Source: an uncultured Candidatus Thioglobus sp. (lineage in GTDB: Bacteria; Pseudomonadota; Gammaproteobacteria; PS1; Pseudothioglobaceae). From it: a stretch of DNA of 37,362 bases. This document shows positions 1-8,537 of this stretch, piece by piece. The DNA lies in the NCBI GenBank assembly GCA_905612405.1, contig CAJQRX010000024.1:1-37362 (forward strand), given 5' to 3'. The translations under genes and the position numbers were made by a program. Within the stretch, counting starts at the first letter, position 1. The number at the start of each line of letters is the position of its first letter. Below the pieces are notes generated by a model. That model was not told the origin of the DNA. It saw only the letters and a list, made by a program, of their open reading frames with translations, and did not search any database.

Positions 1-2
1 AC

Positions 3-299
3 TCAAATCAAATATCTTACGCCACAAGTGAAAAGGTGACTCCACGAATATATTCCAGTAGTATGGCCATCACTATAGTGAATTGCAATAGCATAATTCC
101 CCATAGGAACCAGTGTTTGAATAGTTATGTCTTGCTTGTTTAGTTGAAGAGTCTCCTGCCCAGGGCCATGCCCTTGAACTTCTGCTGATGGGGAATAAAC
201 CCTAAGATACTCACTAGTCATTGGGTAATCAGTATCATCAAATGTTACAGTAAGTAGTTTTTTATCCTTACTAAGCGTTATTTTGCTTGGAGTGTTCAT
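3..299 (-). CDS. DUF971 (GBBH-like N-terminal domain) protein
   Basis: A 98-residue protein resembling the DUF971 family, whose fold matches the N-terminal domain of gamma-butyrobetaine hydroxylase. The family hallmark lies near the C-terminus: a His-x-x-Gly motif followed by GIYSWSHL (about residues 82-89). Members occur alone or next to Fe-S and ubiquinone genes; their role is not settled. The protein stops only about nine residues after that motif, where I expect a longer charged helix (GIYSW-x-YL-x-x-LG...), so the C-terminus may be shortened. The start faces dapF with an 83-bp divergent spacer. Family assignment is fairly sure, function unknown. Confidence 0.75.
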   Translation of the reverse strand: MNTPSKITLSKDKKLLTVTFDDTDYPMTSEYLRVYSPSAEVQGHGPGQETLQLNKQDITIQTLVPMGNYAIAIHYSDGHTTGIYSWSHLFTCGVRYLI

Positions 300-382
300 T
301 GTTTTTATCTGTTAAAGTGTTGTGTAGATTTTAGCATAGCAGTATCTAAATAAAGCATGATACAAAAGGTTAAAATACAATC

Positions 383-1201
383 ATGATATATTTCACAAAA
401 ATGCATGGCTTAGGTAATGACTTCGCAATAATCAACAATATCGATGGTGATGTTAGTTTATCGACTGATGAAATTCGCAAATTGTCTGATCGTCATTTTG
501 GTATCGGCTTTGATCAACTGCTTTTGGTTGAGAGTGCATCATCAAAAGATGTTGATTTTCGTTATGTAATATTTAATGCTGATGGATCTGAAGTTAGCCA
601 ATGTGGAAATGGAGCAAGATGTCTTGCCCTATATATTCAAAAGAAAAATCTATCTTATAAGAATCCTCTTTCCGTTGAAACTAACTCTGGCATTATGGCT
701 TTAACAGTTAATAGCGATGACTCTGTTCGAGTTGAGATGGGGAAGCCAAATTTCCTGCCATCAAAAATTCCTCTTAATACTAATGAGGAAAGTTTAGAGT
801 ATATGATTGAGGACTTTAAGGTTGGGTCATTATCAATTGGAAATCCACATGCTATTTTAGTTTTGGATGATATAACTGATATAGAATCTACTGCCTTAAC
901 AATTCAATCTTCTAGTCACTTTCCTGAGAGTGTCAATGTTGGGTTTATGAAGGTATTAAGTAAAGATGAAATTCAGTTAAGGGTTGTTGAAAGGGGTGCT
1001 GGTGAAACGCTTGCATGTGGTTCAGGAGCCTGTGCAGCAGTAATTTATGGTATTAGACTTGGTTTGCTTAATTCAAAGGTAAATGTTCGTTTGAATGGCG
1101 GTAACGCAATGGTTGAGTATGATGGAGAAAAAGTTTACCTTAGTGGTCCTGGAGAGTTTGTTTATGAAGGTTCGATTAATCTTAGAAGCGCACCATCCTA
1201 A
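383..1201 (+). CDS. dapF: Diaminopimelate epimerase
   Basis: Interconverts LL- and meso-diaminopimelate in the cytoplasm, giving the lysine precursor and the peptidoglycan cross-linking residue. The 272-residue length is normal. Both catalytic cysteines are visible: Cys74 in SQCGNGARC and Cys212 in GETLACGSGACAA, the thiol pair that acts as base and acid in this PLP-independent racemase. The N-terminal MHGLGNDF motif is also typical, which supports this start. The gene stands alone on the plus strand, and its stop overlaps the stop of convergent apaH by three bases. Nothing in the motifs looks damaged. Confidence 0.97.
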   Translation: MIYFTKMHGLGNDFAIINNIDGDVSLSTDEIRKLSDRHFGIGFDQLLLVESASSKDVDFRYVIFNADGSEVSQCGNGARCLALYIQKKNLSYKNPLSVETNSGIMALTVNSDDSVRVEMGKPNFLPSKIPLNTNEESLEYMIEDFKVGSLSIGNPHAILVLDDITDIESTALTIQSSSHFPESVNVGFMKVLSKDEIQLRVVERGAGETLACGSGACAAVIYGIRLGLLNSKVNVRLNGGNAMVEYDGEKVYLSGPGEFVYEGSINLRSAPS

Positions 1202-2004
1202 CTAATTTCTAATGACTTTTGTGAAATATAATTATGATTCTCTAAGTCATAAGCTGTAAGTCTCTCGCCCCATACGCATCCATGATCTAGAGGGTAAATA
1301 TTTTTGCAGTCAATATCTTTAAGAGATGACCAATGCCCAAAAAATATTTTTTCATCAGCCATTAGTCGGTTTGAATGCAAAAACCACGCCTGAAAATTTG
1401 TTGGATTTTGATCAACATTTAACTTGTGCTCAAATTCAAGCTCACCATCTTCTTTGCAAAACCTCATTCTCATTAAAGCGTTTATTGTGTAACGAGAGAT
1501 TTCTTCATTGGAAAAACCATTAGACCATTTATTTGGATAGTTACCATACATTTTTGATAAAAATTCACTTACATTATTTGATTGAAGATTCTTATGAACC
1601 ACTTCTGCATTTTTGATAGTATCTGATTTGCTCCATTGAGGTGGGACTCCTGCGTGAACAAAAATTGCATCTTTGTTCTCAATTACAAGTAGTCTAGTAA
1701 GAAGATAGTCAAGTAAAACAGTTTTATCAGGTGCAGACAATATGTCCAAGAACGTGTCATTTTTGTTAGGCCTACGCTCAGTTAGTGCACAAACCAGTAG
1801 ATGAAAATCATGGTTACCAAGAACCATGTCCATGTTATCTTGATTTGATTGAATAAAGCGGAGTGTCTCAAGTGAGTTATTACCTCGGTTAACAACATCA
1901 CCTAGAAAGTACAGTCGATCTCTATCAATATTGAAATTAATTTTATTTAAAAGACCTTTGAGGCTTTTAAAGCAGCCCTGAACGTCACCAATGGCATAGT
2001 CCAT
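1198..2004 (-). CDS. apaH: Bis(5'-nucleosyl)-tetraphosphatase, symmetrical
   Basis: Hydrolyses diadenosine tetraphosphate (Ap4A) to two ADP, removing a stress alarmone or 5'-cap precursor. It is a calcineurin-like metallophosphatase: GDVQG (residues 6-10), GDVVNRG (35-41) and GNHD (63-66) are the metal-binding motifs, in order. Gln occupies the position that is His in E. coli GDVHG; I recall this variant in other ApaH proteins. Length 268 is normal. It is the last gene of the run DUF2177-pdxA-rsmA-apaG-apaH, nine bases after apaG, the same order as in E. coli. Its stop overlaps that of dapF. Confidence 0.95.
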   Translation of the reverse strand: MDYAIGDVQGCFKSLKGLLNKINFNIDRDRLYFLGDVVNRGNNSLETLRFIQSNQDNMDMVLGNHDFHLLVCALTERRPNKNDTFLDILSAPDKTVLLDYLLTRLLVIENKDAIFVHAGVPPQWSKSDTIKNAEVVHKNLQSNNVSEFLSKMYGNYPNKWSNGFSNEEISRYTINALMRMRFCKEDGELEFEHKLNVDQNPTNFQAWFLHSNRLMADEKIFFGHWSSLKDIDCKNIYPLDHGCVWGERLTAYDLENHNYISQKSLEIS

Positions 2005-2013
2005 AAGTTGTGC

Positions 2014-2391
2014 CTAATGAAGGGTGTAGGGTTCACTTAATGTAAACTCTGGTATCACTGCTTCAAACCTTTGTCCTTGATCACTAATCATTCCATAAGA
2101 ACCTTTCATGGTTCCGGTTTCAGTGCTAATTACTGCCCCAGAGCTGTATTTAAAACTTTCACCAGGAGAAAGGTGGGGTTGCTGACCAATTACGCCTTCA
2201 CCAATAACCTCTTCAGTTTCTCCAGACTCGTCTTGTATTAGCCAGCGTCTTGTTCTTAGTTGGGCTCCAGTCTCTCCATTATTGGTAATGGTAATTGTAT
2301 AAGCATAAGCATATTGACTGCTCACTAGATTTGACTGCTCTGGTAAGTAGGTTACTTCTACGTTTACTTCAATTTTGTTTTTCATAGTCAT
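2014..2391 (-). CDS. apaG: ApaG family protein
   Basis: A 125-residue single-domain ApaG protein with a fibronectin-III-like beta-sandwich fold. It was named Co2+/Mg2+ efflux protein from a Salmonella mutant phenotype, and its biochemical role is still open. The glycine-rich GEGVIGQQP motif (about residues 63-71) and the following PGESF are typical. The gene overlaps the end of rsmA by 23 bases. A second ATG two codons in (2385) is an equally possible start, since both lie inside rsmA where no separate ribosome site can be judged. Position between rsmA and apaH matches the enterobacterial operon. Confidence 0.93.
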   Translation of the reverse strand: MTMKNKIEVNVEVTYLPEQSNLVSSQYAYAYTITITNNGETGAQLRTRRWLIQDESGETEEVIGEGVIGQQPHLSPGESFKYSSGAVISTETGTMKGSYGMISDQGQRFEAVIPEFTLSEPYTLH

Positions 2392-3124
2392 TCATCAAGG
2401 TTACAAAGTTTTCAGTGCTAAGCATTTCAGCTCTTTGAGATAAGTCGATTTCAGTTTGTGATTGATTTAATACAGATTTTAAACAATTTTTTAGTGTCTT
2501 TCTTCGTTGAGAGAAGGCAAGTTTTACTATTTCCTCTAAAGGTTTTGAATTTTTAACTAGCGGTTGCTCTTTCGTTTTAAGATAAAGTATAGCAGATTCG
2601 ATTTTTGGCTGCGGCTCGAAAGATTCTTTTGGAACAACAAACATTAATTCAACCTCATAAAAAGCCTGCATCATAACGCTTAGACGCCCATAAGTCTTAT
2701 TTCCTGGAGGCGCAACTATTCTATCAACCACCTCTTTTTGAAGCATAAAAGTCATATCAATAATCTGCTTTCTATAGCTAAGTAGATGAAACAATAAAGG
2801 TGAAGAAATATTGTATGGAAGGTTACCAATCACCCTAAGTTTATTAGGGATTTGACTAAAATCGAATGTTAGAGCGTCTGACTGATAGATGGTTAATTTT
2901 TCTTGCCCCTCTGATTCAAGCATAGAAACTAAATCTCGGTCAATTTCAATGACATTCAAATGGTTTAGATGTTCAATTAAAGGAAAAGTAATCGCACCTT
3001 TTCCTGGACCAATTTCTACAATACAGTCATCATTTTTTGGAGATATTGTTGAAATAATTTGGTTGATAATTCGATGATCAACTAAAAAGTTTTGTCCAAA
3101 TCTTTTTCTAGGCTGGTGACGCAT
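2369..3124 (-). CDS. rsmA: 16S rRNA dimethyladenosine transferase
   Basis: Dimethylates the two adjacent adenosines (A1518/A1519, E. coli numbering) in the 3'-terminal helix 45 of 16S rRNA using SAM, a late checkpoint of 30S assembly. Visible motifs are the N-terminal KRFGQNFLVD (7-16), the SAM-binding EIGPGKGAIT (37-46) and the catalytic NLPYNIS (101-107). Length 251 is slightly short but normal. It overlaps pdxA by 17 bases upstream and apaG by 23 bases downstream, so the genes are probably translationally linked. The older name is ksgA. Confidence 0.96.
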   Translation of the reverse strand: MRHQPRKRFGQNFLVDHRIINQIISTISPKNDDCIVEIGPGKGAITFPLIEHLNHLNVIEIDRDLVSMLESEGQEKLTIYQSDALTFDFSQIPNKLRVIGNLPYNISSPLLFHLLSYRKQIIDMTFMLQKEVVDRIVAPPGNKTYGRLSVMMQAFYEVELMFVVPKESFEPQPKIESAILYLKTKEQPLVKNSKPLEEIVKLAFSQRRKTLKNCLKSVLNQSQTEIDLSQRAEMLSTENFVTLMNDYEKQN

Positions 3125-4070
3125 TGTTGGTTAAAGTCTTGAAGTAGGATAATGCTGTATTAAAACTACCTAGGCTGATATTTCCAGTACCTGCGAGGTC
3201 TAAAGCTGTTCCATGATCAACAGAAGTGCGAATAAAAGGAAGACCTAAGGTTATATTAGCTGCATTTTTAAAGCCTTTTGCTTTTAATACAGGCAAACCT
3301 TGGTCATGATACATTGCTAGAACTACATCAATATTTTTTAATGAGTCTGGTGTAAAGGCGGTGTCTGCTGGAACCGGCCCAGCAAGATTAATACCACTCT
3401 CTTTAAGTGTATTTAAAGCAGGAATAATTGTTATTAATTCTTCATCCCCAAGATATCCATTTTCACCAGCATGTGGATTAAGCCCACAAACAAGAATTGA
3501 CGGATTTTCCACTCCTAGGTATTTAAAGTCATTATGAATTATGGTAATGACTTTTATAAGAGATTCTTTTGTAATATTTCTAGATACGTCTTTTAGAGCA
3601 AGATGAGTAGTGGCAAGAGCAACTTTAAGTTGGTCTGTTGCAAGAAGCATTACAGTTTTAGGAGTTTGAGTTAAATCAGCAAGATACTCAGTATGACCAA
3701 TAAATTCAATTCCAGATTGGTTAATGATAGCCTTGTTAATAGGACCAGTTAACATGCCGCTACAACTCTTATTGACGCAATCATTAGTTGCATGCCTAAT
3801 CAATGATAATACGTAATCTGAATTATCAGGGTTTAACTTCCCTGGCTTAACTTTTGATTTTGTTTTAATAGGAAAAATACTTAGCTCATTAGCTTTTCTT
3901 GTCTTATGCTCCTTTAGTGAGATAGGCAAGTTAAGAAGCTTTGCTCGATTGATTAATACATCAGGGTCACCATAAACTATAAGGTCTTCACCCCTTTCTT
4001 TTTGAGCGTATATGAGAGCTATATCAGGACCAATTCCAGAGGGCTCACCAGAAGTAAATGCAATAGACAT
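3108..4070 (-). CDS. pdxA: 4-hydroxythreonine-4-phosphate dehydrogenase
   Basis: Oxidises 4-phosphohydroxy-L-threonine to 3-amino-2-oxopropyl phosphate, the compound that PdxJ condenses with deoxyxylulose phosphate to make pyridoxine phosphate. pdxJ is also in this window (31294-32025). The three metal-ligand histidines appear to be His156 (TTHLAL), His200 (NPHAGE) and His255 (MYHDQG), each from a different part of the chain as in E. coli PdxA. The C-terminal DHGTALDLAGTG signature is present. Length 320 is normal. It starts seven bases after the DUF2177 gene; in E. coli surA occupies that place. Confidence 0.96.
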   Translation of the reverse strand: MSIAFTSGEPSGIGPDIALIYAQKERGEDLIVYGDPDVLINRAKLLNLPISLKEHKTRKANELSIFPIKTKSKVKPGKLNPDNSDYVLSLIRHATNDCVNKSCSGMLTGPINKAIINQSGIEFIGHTEYLADLTQTPKTVMLLATDQLKVALATTHLALKDVSRNITKESLIKVITIIHNDFKYLGVENPSILVCGLNPHAGENGYLGDEELITIIPALNTLKESGINLAGPVPADTAFTPDSLKNIDVVLAMYHDQGLPVLKAKGFKNAANITLGLPFIRTSVDHGTALDLAGTGNISLGSFNTALSYFKTLTNNASPA

Positions 4071-4077
4071 TATTAAG

Positions 4078-4461
4078 TTAGTTTAATTTGGCTGAAGTAA
4101 ATACAGTAAGGGTTGCTACAGATCCAGATAGTATCATTCCCCATAGAATATCTGCGACCACTAGTTTTAGGCTAAAGATATTCATAGTTGCGTAAACGGT
4201 TAGGTCGTAAGTTCCATAAGTTACTAATCCATAAAAAGCACCAATCATAAAGACATTGAAAAGCGTATTACTAAGATTGGGGTTAATAACAAAGAAGACT
4301 AAGCCTAACAAGAAAATTGTATAAAACATGATTGCAGGAGCTACTTTAAAATCCATAAGATCGGGAACATCTTGTGTGTACATTGGCAACGCAATAAAAT
4401 ATATCCAAAATACATCAATAATGAAGAAAAATGCTAGAGCTATAAAGAATGTTTTAATCAT
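4078..4461 (-). CDS. DUF2177 family inner-membrane protein
   Basis: A 127-residue, strongly hydrophobic protein with about four membrane helices. Features typical of DUF2177 are an N-terminal helix containing DVFWIYF, a central GAFYGLVTYGTYDLTVYAT segment and a last helix after DILWGMILSG. No enzymatic function is established for the family as far as I know. It leads the pdxA-rsmA-apaG-apaH run, where many gammaproteobacteria have lptD-surA, and sits 72 bases after lipA. Family call is good, function unknown. Confidence 0.8.
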   Translation of the reverse strand: MIKTFFIALAFFFIIDVFWIYFIALPMYTQDVPDLMDFKVAPAIMFYTIFLLGLVFFVINPNLSNTLFNVFMIGAFYGLVTYGTYDLTVYATMNIFSLKLVVADILWGMILSGSVATLTVFTSAKLN

Positions 4462-4533
4462 AATATTATTATACTTTTTATCAAATTAAATAGTTATAAA
4501 AATAACAGAATGAGCTCTAAAATTTTTAAGTTT

Positions 4534-5481
4534 TTATGAAACAAGCTCGCCTTTTGCTTGAAGGTCTGCATGATAAGAAGATCTAACCATGGGACCGCTT
4601 GCAACTTGACTAAAGCCAAGATCATCTGCTATTTTTTTATATTTTTGAAATTGTTCTGGCGTAACGTATTCCTCAACTGCAAGGTGGTGTTTGCTTGGCT
4701 GCAGATATTGACCTAACGTTAACATATCAACATCATGAGATCTTAAGTCCTTTAGAACATCAATTACTTGCCTTTCAGTTTCACCGACACCAAGCATCAG
4801 TCCAGACTTTGTTTTAACAGAGGGATGTTTTTCTTTAAAGCTTTTAAGAAGATCTAACGACTGCTCATAGTCTGAGCCAGGACGAACTTTGGGATAAAGG
4901 CTGGGCACTGTCTCTAAATTATGATTAAAAACATCAGGTGGGCAGTCTTTGAAAATATTCAGGGCTTTTTCAACTCTTCCTCTAAAATCAGGCGTTAAAA
5001 TTTCGATTTTTACTTTAGGAGTTTTGCTTCTAATAGCGTCAATACATTCTTTGAAGTGACCAGCGCCTCCATCTCTTAAGTCGTCCCGATCAACTGAGGT
5101 AATAACAACATACTTTAGTGACATTTTAGAAATAGTATCGGCTAAATGAACTGGCTCATCTGTATCTAAAGTTTTCGGTCTCCCATGAGCAACATCACAA
5201 AAAGGACATCTTCTGGTACATATTTGACCCATAATCATGAATGTAGCAGTGCCATGGTTAAAGCATTCACTAAGGTTAGGGCACTGAGCTTCTTCGCAAA
5301 CTGTAAATAGCTTTTGACTCCTTAATGTTTTTTTAAGTTCATTAACTTTTTTAGAGCCTGAATGTCTAATTCTTATCCAGCTTGGTTTTTTTAATGATTT
5401 TCTCTCAGAATCAGGCTTAATCTTAAGTCTGCTAATTTTAGATTCGCCTTTTAGTGCTTTAATTTCAAGTTCTTGTAACAT
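4534..5481 (-). CDS. lipA: Lipoyl synthase
   Basis: A radical-SAM enzyme that inserts two sulfurs into the octanoyl chain on E2 and H-protein lipoyl domains. Both iron-sulfur sites are clear. The auxiliary cluster uses Cys62, Cys67 and Cys73 (CX4CX5C); the radical-SAM cluster uses Cys88, Cys92 and Cys95 (CX3CX2C, in [10 protein letters not shown]). The C-terminal [11 protein letters not shown] carries the conserved Arg-Ser-Ser whose serine ligates the auxiliary cluster. Length 315 is normal. The start overlaps the end of lipB by 17 bases, so the pair acts as one unit: LipB transfers octanoate, then LipA adds sulfur. Confidence 0.97.
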   Translation of the reverse strand: MLQELEIKALKGESKISRLKIKPDSERKSLKKPSWIRIRHSGSKKVNELKKTLRSQKLFTVCEEAQCPNLSECFNHGTATFMIMGQICTRRCPFCDVAHGRPKTLDTDEPVHLADTISKMSLKYVVITSVDRDDLRDGGAGHFKECIDAIRSKTPKVKIEILTPDFRGRVEKALNIFKDCPPDVFNHNLETVPSLYPKVRPGSDYEQSLDLLKSFKEKHPSVKTKSGLMLGVGETERQVIDVLKDLRSHDVDMLTLGQYLQPSKHHLAVEEYVTPEQFQKYKKIADDLGFSQVASGPMVRSSYHADLQAKGELVS

Positions 5482-6076
5482 AGTTCATCAGATAATTAGA
5501 TAGGTTTAGTTTGATGTCATGATTATTGAGTGCATTATCCGTTAGATTCGACATTTGGGTAACATTTAAATCACTATAACCACAAGGGTTAATCAGATTA
5601 TAAGGCGTGAGATCCATATCAATATTTAGGCTTAAACCGTGATAAGTTCTGCCTTGTTTAACTTTAAGGCCTAGCGCTGCAATTTTTGAGCCGTCAACAT
5701 AAACTCCAGGAGCTCCTATAACTTTATGAGCTTTAATCGAATAATCAGCCAATAAGTCAATTATGGATTGCTCAATAAGAGATACCATTTTTTTAATTCC
5801 AATTCCTAATCTCTTGATGTCAATCAGGCAGTAAATTATTAATTGACCTGGCCCATGATAGGTTATTTGACCGCCTCTATCGGTCTGCACTACTAATATC
5901 TCAGTTTCTCTGAGAAGATGCTCTGGCTTTCCAGATAATCCTTGAGTAAATACGCTTTTATGTTCTAGTAGCCACAATTCATCTGGAGTTTCGATATTCC
6001 TGGCTTCAGTAAAAGATTTCATTTCACCCCATGTCTGGATGAAATCTGTAAAACCTTTATCACGTATTTTAACCAT
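5465..6076 (-). CDS. lipB: Octanoyl-[acyl-carrier-protein]:protein octanoyltransferase
   Basis: Moves octanoate from acyl carrier protein to the lysine of lipoyl domains via a thioester on the enzyme. The catalytic pair is visible as Lys131 ([11 protein letters not shown]) and Cys165 (INPCGY), equivalent to Lys135 and Cys169 of E. coli. The [13 protein letters not shown] motif (67-79) is intact. Length 203 is normal for the family. It sits six bases after ybeD and overlaps lipA, the common ybeD-lipB-lipA order. Confidence 0.96.
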   Translation of the reverse strand: MVKIRDKGFTDFIQTWGEMKSFTEARNIETPDELWLLEHKSVFTQGLSGKPEHLLRETEILVVQTDRGGQITYHGPGQLIIYCLIDIKRLGIGIKKMVSLIEQSIIDLLADYSIKAHKVIGAPGVYVDGSKIAALGLKVKQGRTYHGLSLNIDMDLTPYNLINPCGYSDLNVTQMSNLTDNALNNHDIKLNLSNYLMNYVTRT

Positions 6077-6082
6077 CAGATT

Positions 6083-6370
6083 TTATAAAAGATAGGAAAC
6101 CAAAGGGGAGGATTGTAGTTCATGATTGATAGTGTCAAGTTGTTTTCTACTTGTTGCAATAATCCTTACAGTTATTGAAACATATTTACCCTTAGAGCTT
6201 TTCTTAGTAGTGATTTGATTGTCATGAAGTTGACCAACATGGCTTTCAACTATAGAACAAATAGTTTGTTTTAATTCAGGCTGATTTAACCCAAAAATCT
6301 TAATAGGGTAGTCACAGGGAAATTTAAAAATATCATCATTATCTTTACACATAACTGAAATTTTACCCAT
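6083..6370 (-). CDS. ybeD: YbeD-like DUF493 protein
   Basis: A 95-residue DUF493/YbeD protein, a small ACT-like regulatory fold with no assigned activity. The FPCDYPIKIFG stretch near residues 17-27 and the SSKGKYVSITV strand (about 59-69) match the family. It is the first gene of ybeD-lipB-lipA, and its association with lipoate genes is widely conserved, suggesting a helper or regulatory role in lipoylation. It is transcribed away from the rhodanese gene. Confidence 0.88.
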   Translation of the reverse strand: MGKISVMCKDNDDIFKFPCDYPIKIFGLNQPELKQTICSIVESHVGQLHDNQITTKKSSKGKYVSITVRIIATSRKQLDTINHELQSSPLVSYLL

Positions 6371-6404
6371 TAAAGTTACTCGTACTTAATTGTTAAGAAT
6401 AAAA

Positions 6405-6410
6405 TATAAT
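6405..6410 (+). promoter_or_regulatory. Probable -10 element for the rhodanese gene
   Basis: A perfect TATAAT lies 30 bases before the preferred ATG. No convincing -35 hexamer is seen 16-18 bases upstream, so this is a tentative promoter. It mainly helps decide the start codon of the rhodanese gene. Confidence 0.45.
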
Positions 6411-6440
6411 TCTAATATTAAAATTAAAGAGAGACTTGTA

Positions 6441-6758
6441 ATGATAAATGACTTAGCCCCTAAAGAATTTCAAAATTATCTGAGTAATAATGATACTATT
6501 CTTGTTGATGTTAGAGAGAAGTGGGAGTTAGATTTATGCAAAATTGAGGGGGCAATACACTATCCAATGAGCACTATTGCTGAGTCATTTTCTGATCTTA
6601 ATCCTGATGATAATATTGCAGTTTATTGCCATCATGGAGTGAGATCAATGCAGGTTGCAAATTTTTTAATTTCAAAAGACTTTCAATCTCTAGTTAATCT
6701 TCAGGGTGGAATTGATGCATGGTCCAGAGAAATTGACCCTTTAGTCGATAGATACTAA
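6441..6758 (+). CDS. Single-domain rhodanese-like sulfurtransferase
   Basis: A 105-residue rhodanese domain that probably carries sulfane sulfur on a cysteine. The active-site loop is Cys63 in YCHHGVRS, and the N-terminal part has the expected LVDVREKWE. The reading frame is open back to a TTG at 6390, but the ATG at 6441 is preferred: it follows a purine-rich AAAGAGAG site, the rhodanese fold starts right there, and a TATAAT at 6405-6410 would start transcription downstream of the TTG. The sulfur acceptor is unknown. Nearby selD and mnmH make a selenium or sulfur-relay role conceivable but unproven. Confidence 0.88.
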   Translation: MINDLAPKEFQNYLSNNDTILVDVREKWELDLCKIEGAIHYPMSTIAESFSDLNPDDNIAVYCHHGVRSMQVANFLISKDFQSLVNLQGGIDAWSREIDPLVDRY

Positions 6759-6791
6759 GCTTTTATTCCTAGTTATTTGTGATTAACTGTC

Positions 6792-6797
6792 TATAAT
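6792..6797 (+). promoter_or_regulatory. Probable -10 element for the dUTPase-selD-mnmH operon
   Basis: A perfect TATAAT 28 bases before the dUTPase ATG, in the 67-bp gap after the rhodanese gene. A TG lies just upstream (TGTCTATAAT), close to but not exactly an extended -10. No clear -35. It would drive the three coupled genes. Confidence 0.4.
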
Positions 6798-6825
6798 TTA
6801 TTTATTCCTTAATGCAGAAAAAAAT

Positions 6826-7485
6826 ATGAATCTAATTGAGCAAATGTTTACCCTTCAAAATCAGTTAAATGATGAGACAAATGGTGAGATATGGTTAACT
6901 GGGATTACTCGAGAGAATAGAAAAATTTCTTGGTATCGAGGAATCTACATGGAGGTAGCAGAGGCAATAGACTCTTTTAATTGGAAGCACTGGAAAAATA
7001 TTAATGACCAGCCAGACTGGGACAATATCAGAGTTGAGTTAGTTGATATTTGGCATTTTATAATGTCTGAATCTATTCGTATAGATGATCCAGAATATGC
7101 ACATAGATATTTAAAACTTGAACCTAAAGGTGATTTTGATGTTGATATTCTGGTTAGCTCTTTAGAGGAAATGTTGAGCTTGTCTGTGGCTTCAAGTATC
7201 GATCCAGACACTAATAACATTCGCAAAATTACCGACTTATTTTTTACAATAATTTCTCATTTAGATATAGATGTTGAGAATTTATATAAGCGTTATATTG
7301 TTAAAAATCAGCTGAATACTTTTAGGCAGCAAAATGGTTATAAAGACGGTTCTTATGTAAAAAATTGGGATGGTGTTGAAGATAATGTAGTGGCATTTGA
7401 AATCATGAATTTAAATCCAACAATTACGCCATCTAATCTTTATAAAAAGTTAGATTCAAAATATTCTACAATCAAATTAATATGA
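6826..7485 (+). CDS. Dimeric all-alpha dUTPase
   Basis: A 219-residue protein of the dimeric dUTPase family (related to MazG/NTP-pyrophosphatases), not the trimeric Dut type. It hydrolyses dUTP to dUMP and pyrophosphate, keeping uracil out of DNA and feeding ThyA. The metal-binding acids fall in the expected helices: Glu43 and Glu46 in [17 protein letters not shown], and Glu71 and Asp74 in ELVDIWHF, matching the ExxE/ExxD pattern. The stop overlaps the selD start (ATGA), so it heads a coupled operon. This dUTPase type is better known from Campylobacter, phages and trypanosomatids than from gammaproteobacteria. Confidence 0.88.
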   Translation: MNLIEQMFTLQNQLNDETNGEIWLTGITRENRKISWYRGIYMEVAEAIDSFNWKHWKNINDQPDWDNIRVELVDIWHFIMSESIRIDDPEYAHRYLKLEPKGDFDVDILVSSLEEMLSLSVASSIDPDTNNIRKITDLFFTIISHLDIDVENLYKRYIVKNQLNTFRQQNGYKDGSYVKNWDGVEDNVVAFEIMNLNPTITPSNLYKKLDSKYSTIKLI

Positions 7486-8537
7486 AAACTAATTTAACTT
7501 CATCTTCAGTGAAGCTTACTGAGTTTAGTCATGGTGCTGGCTGTGGCTGTAAAATTTCTCCTAAGCTGTTAAAAGAAATTTTAGGCACCAATATTAGTAG
7601 TTTTGTAGATCCAAACTTATTGGTAGGCAATGAGTCGAGTGACGATGCTGCAGTCTTTGATCTTGGCGATGGCAGGGCGCTCATTAGTACTACAGATTTT
7701 TTTATGCCAATTGTAGACGACCCTTTTGACTTTGGGATGATTGCTGGAAGTAATGCTTTAAGTGATGTCTATGCAATGGGAGGTAGGCCACTAATGGCAA
7801 TAGCAATATTTGGTTGGCCTATTAATAAACTCTCTGCAGATATCGGTGCAAAGGTAATAGAAGGCGGCCGTGAAATTTGTAGTCGAGCGGGTATTACATT
7901 GGCAGGCGGTCATAGTATTGATTCTCCAGAACCAATATTCGGCCTCTCTGTTTCTGGAATTGTTGATATTGATGAACTGAAAAAAAATACAAGCGCACAA
8001 GTTGGGGATTCTATTTATTTAACAAAACCTCTAGGAATTGGAGTACTCTCAACTGCGCAAAAAAAGAAAGTAGTGAGCCCTAATGATCACATTATGGCTG
8101 TAAAGCAAATGTGTGCACTAAATGATATCGGCTCTAAAGTTGCTAAAATTTCAGGTGTTAACGCTGTTACTGATGTTACTGGTTTTGGTTTAGCAGGGCA
8201 TTTGTTAGAGGTATGTAGAGGAAGTAATGTTTCTGCAGAAATTTATTTTGATAAATTGCCATTATTACCAAATATTTTAAAATATATTGATAAAGGATGT
8301 GTCCCAGGAGGTACTGAGAGAAATTTTGATAGTTATGGTGAGTCTATTTCCAAACTCTCTGATTTAGAGAAATCAATTATTTGTGACCCTCAAACCAGTG
8401 GTGGTTTGTTGGTAACTGTTTCAAAAGAGGCAATGTCAGAGTTTAATAATCTACTAACTTCTAATAATATGAAGCTTAATCCAATTGGAAAAATTATCAA
8501 AACAAGTGATAGTCCTGAGTCTATTTTCTTAAGATGA
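7482..8537 (+). CDS. selD: Selenide, water dikinase
   Basis: Makes selenophosphate from selenide and ATP, the selenium donor for selenouridine and selenocysteine. The N-terminal catalytic loop HGAGCGCK (residues 17-24) has cysteine rather than selenocysteine at the active site (Cys21/Cys23, Lys24). [20 protein letters not shown] (54-73) supplies metal and ATP ligands. Length 351 is normal. It overlaps the dUTPase stop and the mnmH start by four bases each, so MnmH is the obvious local user of its product. No selA, selB or selC is visible here. Confidence 0.97.
   Translation: MKTNLTSSSVKLTEFSHGAGCGCKISPKLLKEILGTNISSFVDPNLLVGNESSDDAAVFDLGDGRALISTTDFFMPIVDDPFDFGMIAGSNALSDVYAMGGRPLMAIAIFGWPINKLSADIGAKVIEGGREICSRAGITLAGGHSIDSPEPIFGLSVSGIVDIDELKKNTSAQVGDSIYLTKPLGIGVLSTAQKKKVVSPNDHIMAVKQMCALNDIGSKVAKISGVNAVTDVTGFGLAGHLLEVCRGSNVSAEIYFDKLPLLPNILKYIDKGCVPGGTERNFDSYGESISKLSDLEKSIICDPQTSGGLLVTVSKEAMSEFNNLLTSNNMKLNPIGKIIKTSDSPESIFLR

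Noticed and set aside
7536-7553. Selenocysteine codon in selD
   Set aside because: The active-site codons translate as Cys-Gly-Cys; there is no in-frame TGA.
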